A program made the position numbers and the translations under genes. From Humibacillus xanthopallidus (GTDB lineage Bacteria; Actinomycetota; Actinomycetes; Actinomycetales; Dermatophilaceae): 64,000 bases of DNA. Within the stretch, counting starts at the first letter, position 1, and every line of letters starts with the position of its first letter. A model generated the notes under the pieces. It was not told where the DNA came from and did not search any database. It worked only from the letters and a program-made list of their open reading frames with translations. The stretch covers positions 62,001 to 126,000 of the forward strand of contig NZ_VFPM01000003.1 of assembly GCF_006716675.1 (NCBI RefSeq), read 5' to 3'. Shown here in pieces: positions 28,677 through 36,979 of this stretch.

Positions 28677-29294
28677 ATGACTCGAGCATCTAGGCGAGGC
28701 CGCGGGGTGGCCGTTGCCGCCATCGCCCTGGCTGCGCTGGCTGCGTGCACCGGTGCGTCCACTCCGTCGACGCCTTCTACTTCCGGAACGGCGAGCGTGT
28801 CGGCTTCAACTTCCAGCTCACCGACGCCAACGACGAAGAGCCCCGCGCAGATCGCCGAGGCAGATGCCCGGGGGATGGTGTCGAGGTACTACAGGGACTC
28901 GGTGCAAGGCCTGTACGACCCAGCCAAGACCAACCCCTCGTTCTTCGAGGCGTCGTCAATCGGCTCGGCTCTGGTCGACAATGTGAATGCCCTAAACGCT
29001 GCCAAGGCGCAGAAGGCGAGGTTAACGGGGGAGACCAAGCTGAAGTCGGTCCAGCACGTAGACACTGACCTTGCCAAGGATCTGAAGGCTTCGCCCCCCA
29101 CAGTCCCGGTGGTGACTTTCCTCGTCTGCTACGACGTCACCGGCGTCAACGTCCTGGATAGATCTGGAAAGTCGATAGTCCCAACCAGCCGGAAGGCTAC
29201 CGGCCTGCGGCTTCTCGGCGTCGTGAACTACGAGTACCCGAGCCCCGACGGCTGGCGGGTGGCGTACGTCCAACCGAAGGCGGACAAATGCTAA
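28677..29294 (+). CDS. Putative lipoprotein
   Basis: A 205-residue protein. N-terminus RASRRGRG, a hydrophobic stretch VAVAAIALAALA and lipobox LAAC predict an exported lipoprotein, followed by a Ser/Thr-rich linker. The mature part contains YYRDSVQGLYDPAKTNPSFFEA and ends with GWRVAYVQPKADKC. I do not recognise a family. It overlaps the next gene by 7 bp (ATGCTAA), so the two are coupled, and it opens the Tad-type gene run. Confidence 0.75.
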   Translation: MTRASRRGRGVAVAAIALAALAACTGASTPSTPSTSGTASVSASTSSSPTPTTKSPAQIAEADARGMVSRYYRDSVQGLYDPAKTNPSFFEASSIGSALVDNVNALNAAKAQKARLTGETKLKSVQHVDTDLAKDLKASPPTVPVVTFLVCYDVTGVNVLDRSGKSIVPTSRKATGLRLLGVVNYEYPSPDGWRVAYVQPKADKC

Positions 29295-30190
29295 GCAGCC
29301 GTAGTCTACTCGCGGGCGCGCTCGTCCTAGGCTCCCTCGCCGTCGCGGCTCCCGCCGTGGCAGACGCGCCGGCATGCAAGAAGTTCAACGACAACGGCCT
29401 TTGCATTCTTTGGGCAAGCGGGGTCGGAGTCCCCGGCGTGTCACCCGGGGGGAGTGGGGGCGGCGTGCCCTCGGATGGAACCCCCGCCAAGGCCAACTCA
29501 GGCGCTGGCTCTTCGGGCAAGGCCACCAATCTGCTCAGCGTCAACGGGGTTGCTTGCCTCTTTATGGGCGCCCTCGTGCCTACGCCCCCCAAGAGCGACG
29601 CTGTTTGGGGTGGCCACAACGACGGGGCGATCTATCAGTGTCTCGTCGCGGGCAGCGATGTCAATGGTGATCGGGTGCTGCTGTTCTGGGCTGGCGGTCC
29701 GCCTCCGGCTGCGCCGCCGCCGGACCCGCGTGTCTTGGCGCGTCAGGCCGTGACGGCGATGCAGCTGAAGGCCGTCACCATCGGTATTGTCCCTGAGCCG
29801 CGGCCGGGCAGTGTCGGGATCATCGGGCTTCCGACGTGGATGTGGGTGGACGGCCCGGCGGAGAACACCTGGGGGCCGATCACGCGTACCGCGTCAGCGG
29901 GTGGCTTCACGGTCCGTGCGACGGCGAAGGTCAAGAAGATCGTGTGGGACATGGGCGACGGGACGCAGGTCGTGTGTCTCACTAAGGGGACGCCGTACGC
30001 GGACTCCTTTGGGAGACAGTCCAGCCCGGACTGCGGCCACACCTACACCCGCCAGGGCTCGTATGCCGTCACGGCGACGAGCTACTGGAGCGTGACCTGG
30101 ACCGGGGTCGGGGAGAGCGGCGTCATCCCGCTGGACCTGTCCCGCACGACGAACATCACCATGGGCGAGGCCCAAGTCATCAACCGGTAA
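29288..30190 (+). CDS. Secreted PKD-like protein
   Basis: A 300-residue protein with an N-terminal signal peptide (MLSSRSLLAGALVLGSLAVAAPAVADA, cleavage around AVADA). Two Cys pairs lie near the N-terminus (CKKFNDNGLC). The C-terminal half has the PKD-type pattern IVWDMGDGTQVVC followed by CGHTYTRQGSYAVTATSYWSVTWTG. It is likely exposed on the surface or associated with the pilus encoded downstream. Homologues often sit beside Tad-like loci in actinobacterial plasmids and islands; that is from memory, not tested. Confidence 0.75.
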   Translation: MLSSRSLLAGALVLGSLAVAAPAVADAPACKKFNDNGLCILWASGVGVPGVSPGGSGGGVPSDGTPAKANSGAGSSGKATNLLSVNGVACLFMGALVPTPPKSDAVWGGHNDGAIYQCLVAGSDVNGDRVLLFWAGGPPPAAPPPDPRVLARQAVTAMQLKAVTIGIVPEPRPGSVGIIGLPTWMWVDGPAENTWGPITRTASAGGFTVRATAKVKKIVWDMGDGTQVVCLTKGTPYADSFGRQSSPDCGHTYTRQGSYAVTATSYWSVTWTGVGESGVIPLDLSRTTNITMGEAQVINR

Positions 30191-30212
30191 CACTCTCGAC
30201 AGGGGAACGCAG

Positions 30213-30908
30213 ATGGCCGGGACAACAGCACGTACGGGCAGCACCGACGTTGTCCGACAGAATGGACACGCGACGCCCGCGCCAGTCCCGGCGGCCCCGC
30301 TGTCCCCGGCGCCGAAGCTGCGTCGCCGTCCCATCCTGGTCGTGGCCTCGGTCGCAGCCGTCTGCCTGGGCGCCCTGCTCGGTGCCTGGGCCTGGACGTC
30401 GACGAGCAACACCCACGACGTGGTCGCGGTCCGGGCGACCATCGCCCGTGGCGAGACGATCGACCGAGCCGACCTGATGACGGTCCAGGTCGGTGTCGAC
30501 CCCGGCCTGCGGACCGTCGCCGGGGACAGCCTGCCTGACCTGGTGGGCCAGCGGGCCGCGATGGACATGGCCGCCGGGAGCCTCGTGACAGCCGAGTCCG
30601 TCACGCGTTCGGTCATCCCTCCCGCAGGTCAGTCGGTCGTCGGTGTCGCCCTGCCGCCCTCCCTGATGCCGGGCGAACCGGTGCAGGCCGGCGACACCGT
30701 CCGGATCGTCGCCACTCCGGGCGCGCAGGGCGAGGTCACCGACGGGCCGACGGTCGAGGTGACGGCCACGGTCGTGGGCCTGCACCCCGGCGCGGAGCAG
30801 GACAAGACGGTCGTGTCCGTCCTGGTCCCCAAGGATGAGGCCGGCGAGCTCGCCGCGCGGGCGGCGACCGGCAGGGTCGCGCTCGTGCTGGACAGTCGGG
30901 AGCGGTGA
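30213..30908 (+). CDS. SAF-domain protein (CpaB/RcpC-like)
   Basis: A 231-residue protein: a Pro/Ala-rich cytoplasmic N-terminus, one transmembrane helix (ILVVASVAAVCLGALLGAWAW), then a SAF domain (VVAVRATIARGETIDRADLMTVQV) and a beta region containing GDTVRIVATPG. CpaB-type proteins stabilise the Flp pilus base. The next gene starts 4 bp after its stop. Confidence 0.82.
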   Translation: MAGTTARTGSTDVVRQNGHATPAPVPAAPLSPAPKLRRRPILVVASVAAVCLGALLGAWAWTSTSNTHDVVAVRATIARGETIDRADLMTVQVGVDPGLRTVAGDSLPDLVGQRAAMDMAAGSLVTAESVTRSVIPPAGQSVVGVALPPSLMPGEPVQAGDTVRIVATPGAQGEVTDGPTVEVTATVVGLHPGAEQDKTVVSVLVPKDEAGELAARAATGRVALVLDSRER

Positions 30909-30912
30909 CCTG

Positions 30913-31716
30913 ATGGCCCTGATCGTGCTCACCTCAGCCTCCGGATCGCCGGGAACAACGACGTCAGCGGTGGGCCTCGCGCTGACCTGGCCGCGGCCGG
31001 TGCTGCTCGTCGAAGCGGACCCGACGGGCGGGTCCTCGGTCCTCGCTGGGTATCTGCGCGGCCAGACCGCCCCGACGGCCTCACTGATCGACCTCGCGCT
31101 GGCCCACCGGCACGGCCAGCTGGAGCAGGCAGTACCCAAGGCGACAGTGCGGATCAACGGGACTTCGGCCGCGCTGCTGCCGGGGACCCGCTCGCACACG
31201 CAGGCGCCCAGCCTCGTGCCGCTGTGGGAGCCTCTCGCGGCCGCCCTCAAGACGTTGGAACCGACGGGGCAGGACGTCATCGTGGACGCCGGCCGGTTGG
31301 GCCTCACGGGGTTCCCGGAGCCGTTGCTGTACGCCGCCGACCTGTGCCTGCTGACGATGCGCTCGGATCTGGTGTCCCTGTCCGGGGCCCGGTCCTGGGC
31401 GCAGACGTTGCGGGCCGGCTTCGAGCGCGTGGGCGGCTCCGCGTCCCTGGCGGTGCTGATGGTGGGCGAGGGCCACCCGTACACCGCCCGTGAGGTCCAC
31501 AAGGTGCTGCAGATCCCCGTGATCGCCTCTCTCGCATGGGAGCCCGCTGCCGCCCGGGTCTTCGGTAGGGGCGCAAAGGCGCCGCGGAAGTTCGGCACGT
31601 CACCGCTCGTGCGAAGCCTGACCGCCGCCCGGGACGCGATCGACTCCACGGTCGCCGCCAACCGGGCCGAGCTCGCAGGCCAGCCCTTGCGCAGTTCGAT
31701 GGGAGCCCGGTCATGA
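30913..31716 (+). CDS. CpaE/TadZ-like ParA-family protein lacking the Walker A lysine
   Basis: A 267-residue protein with a ParA/MinD-type fold: a deviant P-loop SASGSPGTTTSAVGLAL at residues 8-24, VLLVEADPTGGSSVL and VIVDAGRLG. The P-loop Lys of GKT is replaced by Thr, so ATP hydrolysis is doubtful, as in some TadZ proteins. It probably localises the Tad machine at the pole or septum. ATG30913; its stop overlaps the TadA start (ATGA). Confidence 0.8.
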   Translation: MALIVLTSASGSPGTTTSAVGLALTWPRPVLLVEADPTGGSSVLAGYLRGQTAPTASLIDLALAHRHGQLEQAVPKATVRINGTSAALLPGTRSHTQAPSLVPLWEPLAAALKTLEPTGQDVIVDAGRLGLTGFPEPLLYAADLCLLTMRSDLVSLSGARSWAQTLRAGFERVGGSASLAVLMVGEGHPYTAREVHKVLQIPVIASLAWEPAAARVFGRGAKAPRKFGTSPLVRSLTAARDAIDSTVAANRAELAGQPLRSSMGARS

Positions 31717-33356
31717 ACGAGCACGCCGGCTTCCCGAGCCCTGCACGGTCGACGGACCACAGCGTGTCCATGGACCCGACCGATCCGACATCGCTGCCGC
31801 TGTTCGCGACACCGACACCGACATCAGTGCAGACGCCCGCGTCACCACCGGCAGGGACCTCGGCGCCGTCGCGGCCTGGGCGCGTGCGGGGCACCTTCAC
31901 GATGCGGCCGACGCCTGAGCGTGACCCAGAGCGAGTTTCGTCGCCAGACCTGCCCGAGCGGACTCGGGGGGACCTGCGTCCGGTGCGGGCGGCATACGGG
32001 AACGAGCTGGACTGGGAGCTGGTGGCGGCGCTGCGCCAGCAGGCCTCCGACCGGCTCAGCGCCGCTCTCGGGGAGGAGCGGGCGCACCTATCGCAGCTCG
32101 TGCAGCGGGAGCGGGGGCGCGCGATCATCCTGGACCTGCTCAACGACGAGTCGGTGGCCCGGGTCGAGGCGGGGCAGGCCCAGTGGAGCGTGGCCGAGCA
32201 GGACGAGATGGCTCAGGCCCTGGACGATGCGCTGTTCGGGCTTGGGCGGCTGCAGCCGCTGGTGGATGACGACCGGGTCGAGAACATCATCGTCACCGGC
32301 TGCGACCGGGTGACCCTCGAGCTGACCGACGGGCGGATGGTGCCCGGTCCGGCGGTCGCGAACAGCGACCAGGAGCTCATCGACTTCCTCGTGTTCCTGG
32401 CGAGCCGGTCCGAGGCGAACGCGCGGCCGTTCTCCGAGGCGCAGCCGAAGCTGCACCTGCGCCTGGACGGTGGGGCGCGGCTGGCCGCGGTCGCGTGGGT
32501 GATGCCGCGACCGTCGATGGTGATCCGGCGGCACCGGCTGCGGCAGGTGACGCTGGCGGATCTCGTGGCGCGGGGCAACCTGTCCGAGACGGCGGCCTCG
32601 TTCCTGCGGGCGGCGGTCCGGGCCCGCAAGTCCATCGTCGTGTCGGGGGCGCAGGGCGCGGGGAAGACGACGTTGGTGCGCGCGTTGTGCGCCGAGATCC
32701 CGCGGCACGAGATCATCGGCACCTTCGAGACCGAGTACGAGCTGCACCTGCACGAGCTGACCGAGACCCACCCCATCGTCTTCGCGTGGGAGGCCCGGCC
32801 CGGGTCGGGCGAGCGCGGCGCGGACGGCCGGCAGGCGGGCGAATTCACCCTCAGCGAGGCACTGTTCGACTCGTTCCGGTTCAACCTCTCCCGGCAGATC
32901 GTCGGCGAGGTCCGCGGCCACGAGATCCTCGCGATGCTCAAAGCGATGGAGTCCGGCGCCGGGTCAATCAGCACGACGCACGCCGTCAACGCCGAAGGGG
33001 CGATCAACAAGCTCGTCACCTGCGCGATGGAAGCCGGGCCGCACGTGACCCACGACTACGCGGTGCGCGCCATCGCCGCCAGCATCAACCTCGTCGTGCA
33101 CGTCCACCTGGAGACCAGCCCGCTGGCAGACGGCACCGCGCAACGCGCCCGCTGGGTCTCTGAGGTCATCACCGTCACCCCGGGCGAGCGAGAGAAGGGG
33201 TATGCCGTACAGAAGGTCTTCGCGACCACGCCCGGGGCGCGCATGGCAACCCCGAACGTGCTCCCGGACGACTACCGCGACCTGCAGCAGTGGGGCTTCG
33301 ACCTGCCCGGCTTCTACGGGCAGGGTCACGGGCTCGGGGACGAGGCCGCGTCATGA
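31713..33356 (+). CDS. tadA: Tad/Flp pilus assembly ATPase TadA (CpaF type)
   Basis: A 547-residue secretion ATPase of the GspE/VirB11 superfamily. Walker A GAQGAGKTTLVRAL is at about residue 312, the Asp-box-like ETEYELHLHEL follows, Walker B is RQIVGEVRGHEILAMLKAM at about 393, and the His-box is ISTTHAVNAEGAINKL. The Pro-rich N-terminal 80 residues look disordered. It powers pilin polymerisation in the cytoplasm. It overlaps both neighbours by 4 bp. Confidence 0.92.
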   Translation: MNEHAGFPSPARSTDHSVSMDPTDPTSLPLFATPTPTSVQTPASPPAGTSAPSRPGRVRGTFTMRPTPERDPERVSSPDLPERTRGDLRPVRAAYGNELDWELVAALRQQASDRLSAALGEERAHLSQLVQRERGRAIILDLLNDESVARVEAGQAQWSVAEQDEMAQALDDALFGLGRLQPLVDDDRVENIIVTGCDRVTLELTDGRMVPGPAVANSDQELIDFLVFLASRSEANARPFSEAQPKLHLRLDGGARLAAVAWVMPRPSMVIRRHRLRQVTLADLVARGNLSETAASFLRAAVRARKSIVVSGAQGAGKTTLVRALCAEIPRHEIIGTFETEYELHLHELTETHPIVFAWEARPGSGERGADGRQAGEFTLSEALFDSFRFNLSRQIVGEVRGHEILAMLKAMESGAGSISTTHAVNAEGAINKLVTCAMEAGPHVTHDYAVRAIAASINLVVHVHLETSPLADGTAQRARWVSEVITVTPGEREKGYAVQKVFATTPGARMATPNVLPDDYRDLQQWGFDLPGFYGQGHGLGDEAAS

Positions 33357-34246
33357 CGCCGCTGATCCCGGCCGTGGCCGGCGCGCTCGTCGTCGCGGGC
33401 CTGCTCGGGCTCGTCCTGGGCCTCCGGCCACGACCGGCCGAAGCAGACTCGCTTTGCCGGCGGCGCCCGCCCGGGTCGCCCGGGTCGCCAGGGTCACGCC
33501 GGCCACGGCTCGCGGGGGTGAGTCGGCGCAGCCAGCGGCTGCTCCTGGCCGGTCTCGCGATCGGTGTCCTGGCGGCAGTGTTGACCGGGTGGGTCGTCGC
33601 GATCCTCATCGTGCCAGCGACACTGGCCGGGCTGCCCTACCTGCTGTCCTCCCTGGAGTCGGCGAGCAAGATCGAGCGCCTCGAGGCGATGGAGGAGTGG
33701 ACCCGTTCCCTGTCCGGCATCCTCACCGCCGGCGTCGGGCTCGAGCAGGCCCTGATCTCCACCCTGCGCTCGACACCGGAGGAGATCCGGCCCGAGGTCA
33801 CCCGGCTCGCGTCCCGGCTGCGGGCCCGGTGGGGCACCGAACGGGCGTTGCGGGCCTTCGCCGACGAGCTCGACGACGCGACCGGCGACCTCGTCGCCGC
33901 CAACCTCATCCTCGGCGCCCGCCGCCGCGGCGCCGGCGTCGCCAGCGTCCTGGAAGCCCTCGCGGAGTCCGTCGCCGCCGACGTCCGGGCTCGACGCGAG
34001 ATCGAGGCCGACCGGGCCAAACCGCGCTCGACGGCCCGCTGGGTCACCATCATCACCATCGGCGTCCTCGCGGTCCTCGCCCTGACCGGCGACTACATCA
34101 CCCCCTACGCGACCCCGTTCGGACAGATCATCCTCGTCGTCATGCTGAGCCTCTACGTGGCGACGCTGATCTGGATGAAGCGGATGGCCATCGGGCAGAG
34201 CCTCCCGCGGTTCATCGGTACGGCCGCGAAGGAGGCGGCCCGATGA
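33353..34246 (+). CDS. tadB: Tad pilus inner-membrane protein TadB
   Basis: A 297-residue type II secretion F-domain protein. Transmembrane helices are at the N-terminus, in the middle (LLLAGLAIGVLAAVLTGWVVAILIVPA) and at the C-terminus. The T2SSF region is MEEWTRSLSGILTAGVGLEQALISTLRSTPEEIRPEV, followed by ATGDLVAANLILGARRRGAGVASVLEALAES. It forms the membrane platform with TadC. ATG33353 overlaps the tadA stop. Confidence 0.87.
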   Translation: MTPLIPAVAGALVVAGLLGLVLGLRPRPAEADSLCRRRPPGSPGSPGSRRPRLAGVSRRSQRLLLAGLAIGVLAAVLTGWVVAILIVPATLAGLPYLLSSLESASKIERLEAMEEWTRSLSGILTAGVGLEQALISTLRSTPEEIRPEVTRLASRLRARWGTERALRAFADELDDATGDLVAANLILGARRRGAGVASVLEALAESVAADVRARREIEADRAKPRSTARWVTIITIGVLAVLALTGDYITPYATPFGQIILVVMLSLYVATLIWMKRMAIGQSLPRFIGTAAKEAAR

Positions 34247-35169
34247 TGCCTACGGGACTGCAGCTGGCGATCCTCGCGGGCGGCCTCGTCGGGCTCGGCG
34301 TCGCCCTGATCGTGTGGCGGCTCACCCCAGCCGACCCGGACCTGGGCGACGCCCTGAAGCGGCTCTCACCCAACAACAGTCGGTCACGAGGCGACCTCGG
34401 CCAAGCCGGCGCGGACAGTGTGGTCGCAGCGGACGCGCGGGAACGGCTCGGGCTGTGGGGGATGAAGACGCTGCCCGCCGGGGCGTGGGGCAGCGTCCCC
34501 GTCAAGGAGCTGGCGATCCTGCGGATCCCGGTGAGCCGCTTCTACGGCGAGAAGCTCATGTTCGCCGGGCTGGGGCTGCTGGCCCCGCCCCTGCTCGCAG
34601 CCTTCTTCACCCTGCTGCGCCTGCCCGTCCCCGTCGTCATCCCCGTCCTCGCCTCGCTCGGAGCCGCGGTGGTCTTCTTCTTCCTGCCCGACTACAACGC
34701 CCGCGACGACGCGAAGAAGGCCCGTGCCGAGTTCACTCGCGCCCTCGGCGCCTACATCGACCTCGTCGCCCTCGAACGCAACAGCGGAGCCGGTCCCCGG
34801 CAGGCGATGGAAGCCGCCGCCGACGTCGGCGACTCCTGGGTCTTCCGGCGCCTCGGTGAGGAGCTCGCCCGGACCCGCTGGTCCGGCCTGACCCCGTGGG
34901 ACGCGCTGCGCAACCTCGCCGACGAGCTCGGCCTGCCCGAGCTGCAGGACCTGGCCGACATCATGCGCCTCTCCGGGGAGGAGGGCGCGCAGATCTACTC
35001 CAACCTGCGTGCCCGGTCCGCGGGGATGCGCGCCGCGATGCTCGGCGCCGAGAAGGCCAAGGCCAACGAGGTCGGCGAACGCATGTCCATCCCGATGAGC
35101 CTGCTCGGCGTCATCTTCCTCGCCATCCTCGTCGCGCCCGCGCTGCTGCGGGCAATGGGCGACACCTGA
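34243..35169 (+). CDS. tadC: Tad pilus inner-membrane protein TadC
   Basis: A 308-residue T2SSF-domain protein, partner of TadB. It has an N-terminal helix, a paired helical region (FAGLGLLAPPLLAAFF and VPVVIPVLASLGAAVVFFFLP), the F-domain TRALGAYIDLVALERNSGAGPRQAMEAAADVGDSW, and a C-terminal helix LLGVIFLAILVAPALLRAM. It starts within the tadB stop (ATGA). Confidence 0.87.
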   Translation: MMPTGLQLAILAGGLVGLGVALIVWRLTPADPDLGDALKRLSPNNSRSRGDLGQAGADSVVAADARERLGLWGMKTLPAGAWGSVPVKELAILRIPVSRFYGEKLMFAGLGLLAPPLLAAFFTLLRLPVPVVIPVLASLGAAVVFFFLPDYNARDDAKKARAEFTRALGAYIDLVALERNSGAGPRQAMEAAADVGDSWVFRRLGEELARTRWSGLTPWDALRNLADELGLPELQDLADIMRLSGEEGAQIYSNLRARSAGMRAAMLGAEKAKANEVGERMSIPMSLLGVIFLAILVAPALLRAMGDT

Positions 35170-35294
35170 CCTTAAAGGACTCAAACGCCACTGCACCGCA
35201 ACCGAATTCGCATCACCCTGCACCCCCCCAGCGCACGTGAACAACCCGGAGAACTCGGAACCACCCGGCAGACACACGAAGACAGGAGAGGCCC

Positions 35295-35537
35295 ATGCAC
35301 TACCTCGCAGCGACCCTGCACATCCTCAGCGCCACCCTCACGGACAAGGCCGAGACGACGCTGGACGCCAGGCTCAGACGAAACCCCAACCCGGACGGAG
35401 GCGCGGGCCGCGACTCAGACAGGGGTGCGGTCACCATGGAGATGGTGATCTGGGCGGTCGCGATCATCGGCATCGTCGGCATCGTGGTCGCAGCCATCAC
35501 GAACTACGTGACCTCCAAGGCCGGCAGCATCAGATAG
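35295..35537 (+). CDS. Flp-type pilin
   Basis: An 80-residue protein with a hydrophilic leader ending RDSDRG, then AVTMEMVIWAVAIIGIVGIVVAAITNYV. This matches a type IV prepilin-like class III signal: cleavage after Gly leaves Glu at +5 of the mature form. It is probably the major pilin of the Tad pilus. It lies 125 bp after tadC with ribosome-binding site AGGAGAGG. No prepilin peptidase gene is visible in the window, so processing may rely on a host enzyme. Confidence 0.85.
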   Translation: MHYLAATLHILSATLTDKAETTLDARLRRNPNPDGGAGRDSDRGAVTMEMVIWAVAIIGIVGIVVAAITNYVTSKAGSIR

Positions 35538-35562
35538 CAGCCACCGGATCCGCAGACCGGCG

Positions 35563-35979
35563 ATGAGCAGCACCCGCGCGCCCAGACAGCGCCGCCGCAC
35601 CGCGGCGGGGCCATCCGAGCGCGGCTCCGCCTCGATCCAGATGGTGCTGCTGCTGCCGGTGCTCTTCGCGGTCATGTTCCTCGGGATGCAGGCGGCGTTG
35701 TTCTACCACGCGAGGTCCGTCGCGATCGCCGCAGCGCAGGAGGGAGCGAGGGCCTCCTCGGTCGAGGACGGCAGCGGGGGAGCGGGGACGGCCGCGGCGG
35801 CATCCTTCGTCGCCGCGGCCGGCGGCGACGACGTCCTCAAGAGCACCCACGTCACAAGCAGCCGGACGACGCAGGTCGCGACCGTGACCGTCACCGGGAC
35901 CTCGCTCAGCGTCATCCCGGGCTGGTCGCCCTTCGTGCGGCAGTCGGCGACGGTGCCCGTCGAACGGATCACCCGATGA
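35563..35979 (+). CDS. TadE-like pseudopilin 1
   Basis: A 138-residue protein: RGSASIQMVLLLPVLFAVMFLGMQAALFYHARSVAIAAAQEGARA matches the TadE-like N-terminal helix and conserved Ala/Glu-Gly-Ala motif after a basic leader. The remaining part is an extracytoplasmic beta domain (TTQVATVTVTGTSLSVIPGW). It is a minor pilin or assembly factor of the Tad system. Overlaps the next gene by 4 bp. Confidence 0.83.
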   Translation: MSSTRAPRQRRRTAAGPSERGSASIQMVLLLPVLFAVMFLGMQAALFYHARSVAIAAAQEGARASSVEDGSGGAGTAAAASFVAAAGGDDVLKSTHVTSSRTTQVATVTVTGTSLSVIPGWSPFVRQSATVPVERITR

Positions 35980-36440
35980 GCAGCCCTCCACACCCCCGGT
36001 GCCCCCGTCTCCAGTGCCGTCAGAAGGGCACCGAACGTGGCTCGGCCGTCATCGAGACCGTGATCGGCGTCCCCGCGTTCCTGCTCTTCGTCGGGCTCAT
36101 CATCTTCGCCGGTCGGATGGCCATCGCGCACCAGGCCGTCGAGGCGGCCGCCAACAGCGCAGCCCGTTCGGCATCGATCTCCCGAACCCAAGGAGACGCG
36201 GAAGGGGCCGCGTCGTCTGCAGCCAGCTCCGCGCTGGCGAGCCAAGGGCTCACCTGCGCCAGCACGGCCGTGTCGGTCGACACGACCGGGTTCGCCGCCC
36301 CGGTCGGCACCCCCGCCCAGGTCACCGCGACCGTGACCTGCGAGGTCAACCTCGCCGACCTGTCCGCGCCCGGCGTCCCCGGCAGCAAGACCGTCACCGC
36401 CACGACGCGGTCCGCCATCGACACCTACCGAGAACGGTGA
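35976..36440 (+). CDS. TadE-like pseudopilin 2
   Basis: A 154-residue protein. RGSAVIETVIGVPAFLLFVGLIIFAGRMAIAHQAVEAAANSAARSAS is the TadE motif. The C-terminal part has one Cys pair (TCASTAV and TCEVNL) that could form a disulfide outside the membrane. The start overlaps the previous stop (ATGA) and its stop overlaps the next start by one base (TGATG). Confidence 0.83.
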   Translation: MSSPPHPRCPRLQCRQKGTERGSAVIETVIGVPAFLLFVGLIIFAGRMAIAHQAVEAAANSAARSASISRTQGDAEGAASSAASSALASQGLTCASTAVSVDTTGFAAPVGTPAQVTATVTCEVNLADLSAPGVPGSKTVTATTRSAIDTYRER

Positions 36441-36979
36441 TGACCATGACGACGAGCACGAGGAGCACGAGGAGCACGACGAGCACGAGGTGGACGACGA
36501 GCACGGCGACACGGCGACCGAGCCCTGAGCGCTGGACAATTCGTGAACGCCGCCAACTTACGAGGATGGCACGCGACTGCGGCTCGGTGAGCATCTGGCT
36601 GGCAGCCAGCGGCCTCGTCATGATCATCCTCGTCGGGCTCGCCGTCGACCTCGGAGGCAAGGTCGGCGCCCAGCAGCGCGCCCAGGACGTCGCCCGCCAG
36701 GCTGCCCGCGCCGGCGGCCAGCAGCTGCAGGCGGCGGCAGCGGTCCGCGGCGACGGGGTCACCGTCGACCCGACGGCCGCCCGAAGAGCCGCCCAGACCT
36801 ACCTCGCCGGGTCGGGCCTGACCGGGACCGCGACGGTCGTGGACGGTCAGACCGTGCACGTCAGCACCACGGCGACCTACGAGTGCACGTTCCTGGGCAT
36901 CATCGGGCTGAGCGTGTTCACCGTCCACGGGGCCGCCGACTCCCGCACCACCCGCTCCGTCGACGGGGTCGAGCGATGA
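36440..36979 (+). CDS. TadG-like pilus-associated membrane protein
   Basis: A 179-residue protein. Residues 3-25 are low-complexity Thr/Ser/Arg, encoded by an AGCACG/ACGAGG tract (about 36446-36515). The core GSVSIWLAASGLVMIILVGLAVDLGGKVGAQQRAQDVARQAARAGGQQL resembles TadG/TadE N-terminal regions. The periplasmic-side part contains TYECTFLGIIGLSVFTVHGAA. ATG36440 is chosen; ATG36446 is also possible. It overlaps the following gene by 4 bp. Confidence 0.8.
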   Translation: MTMTTSTRSTRSTTSTRWTTSTATRRPSPERWTIRERRQLTRMARDCGSVSIWLAASGLVMIILVGLAVDLGGKVGAQQRAQDVARQAARAGGQQLQAAAAVRGDGVTVDPTAARRAAQTYLAGSGLTGTATVVDGQTVHVSTTATYECTFLGIIGLSVFTVHGAADSRTTRSVDGVER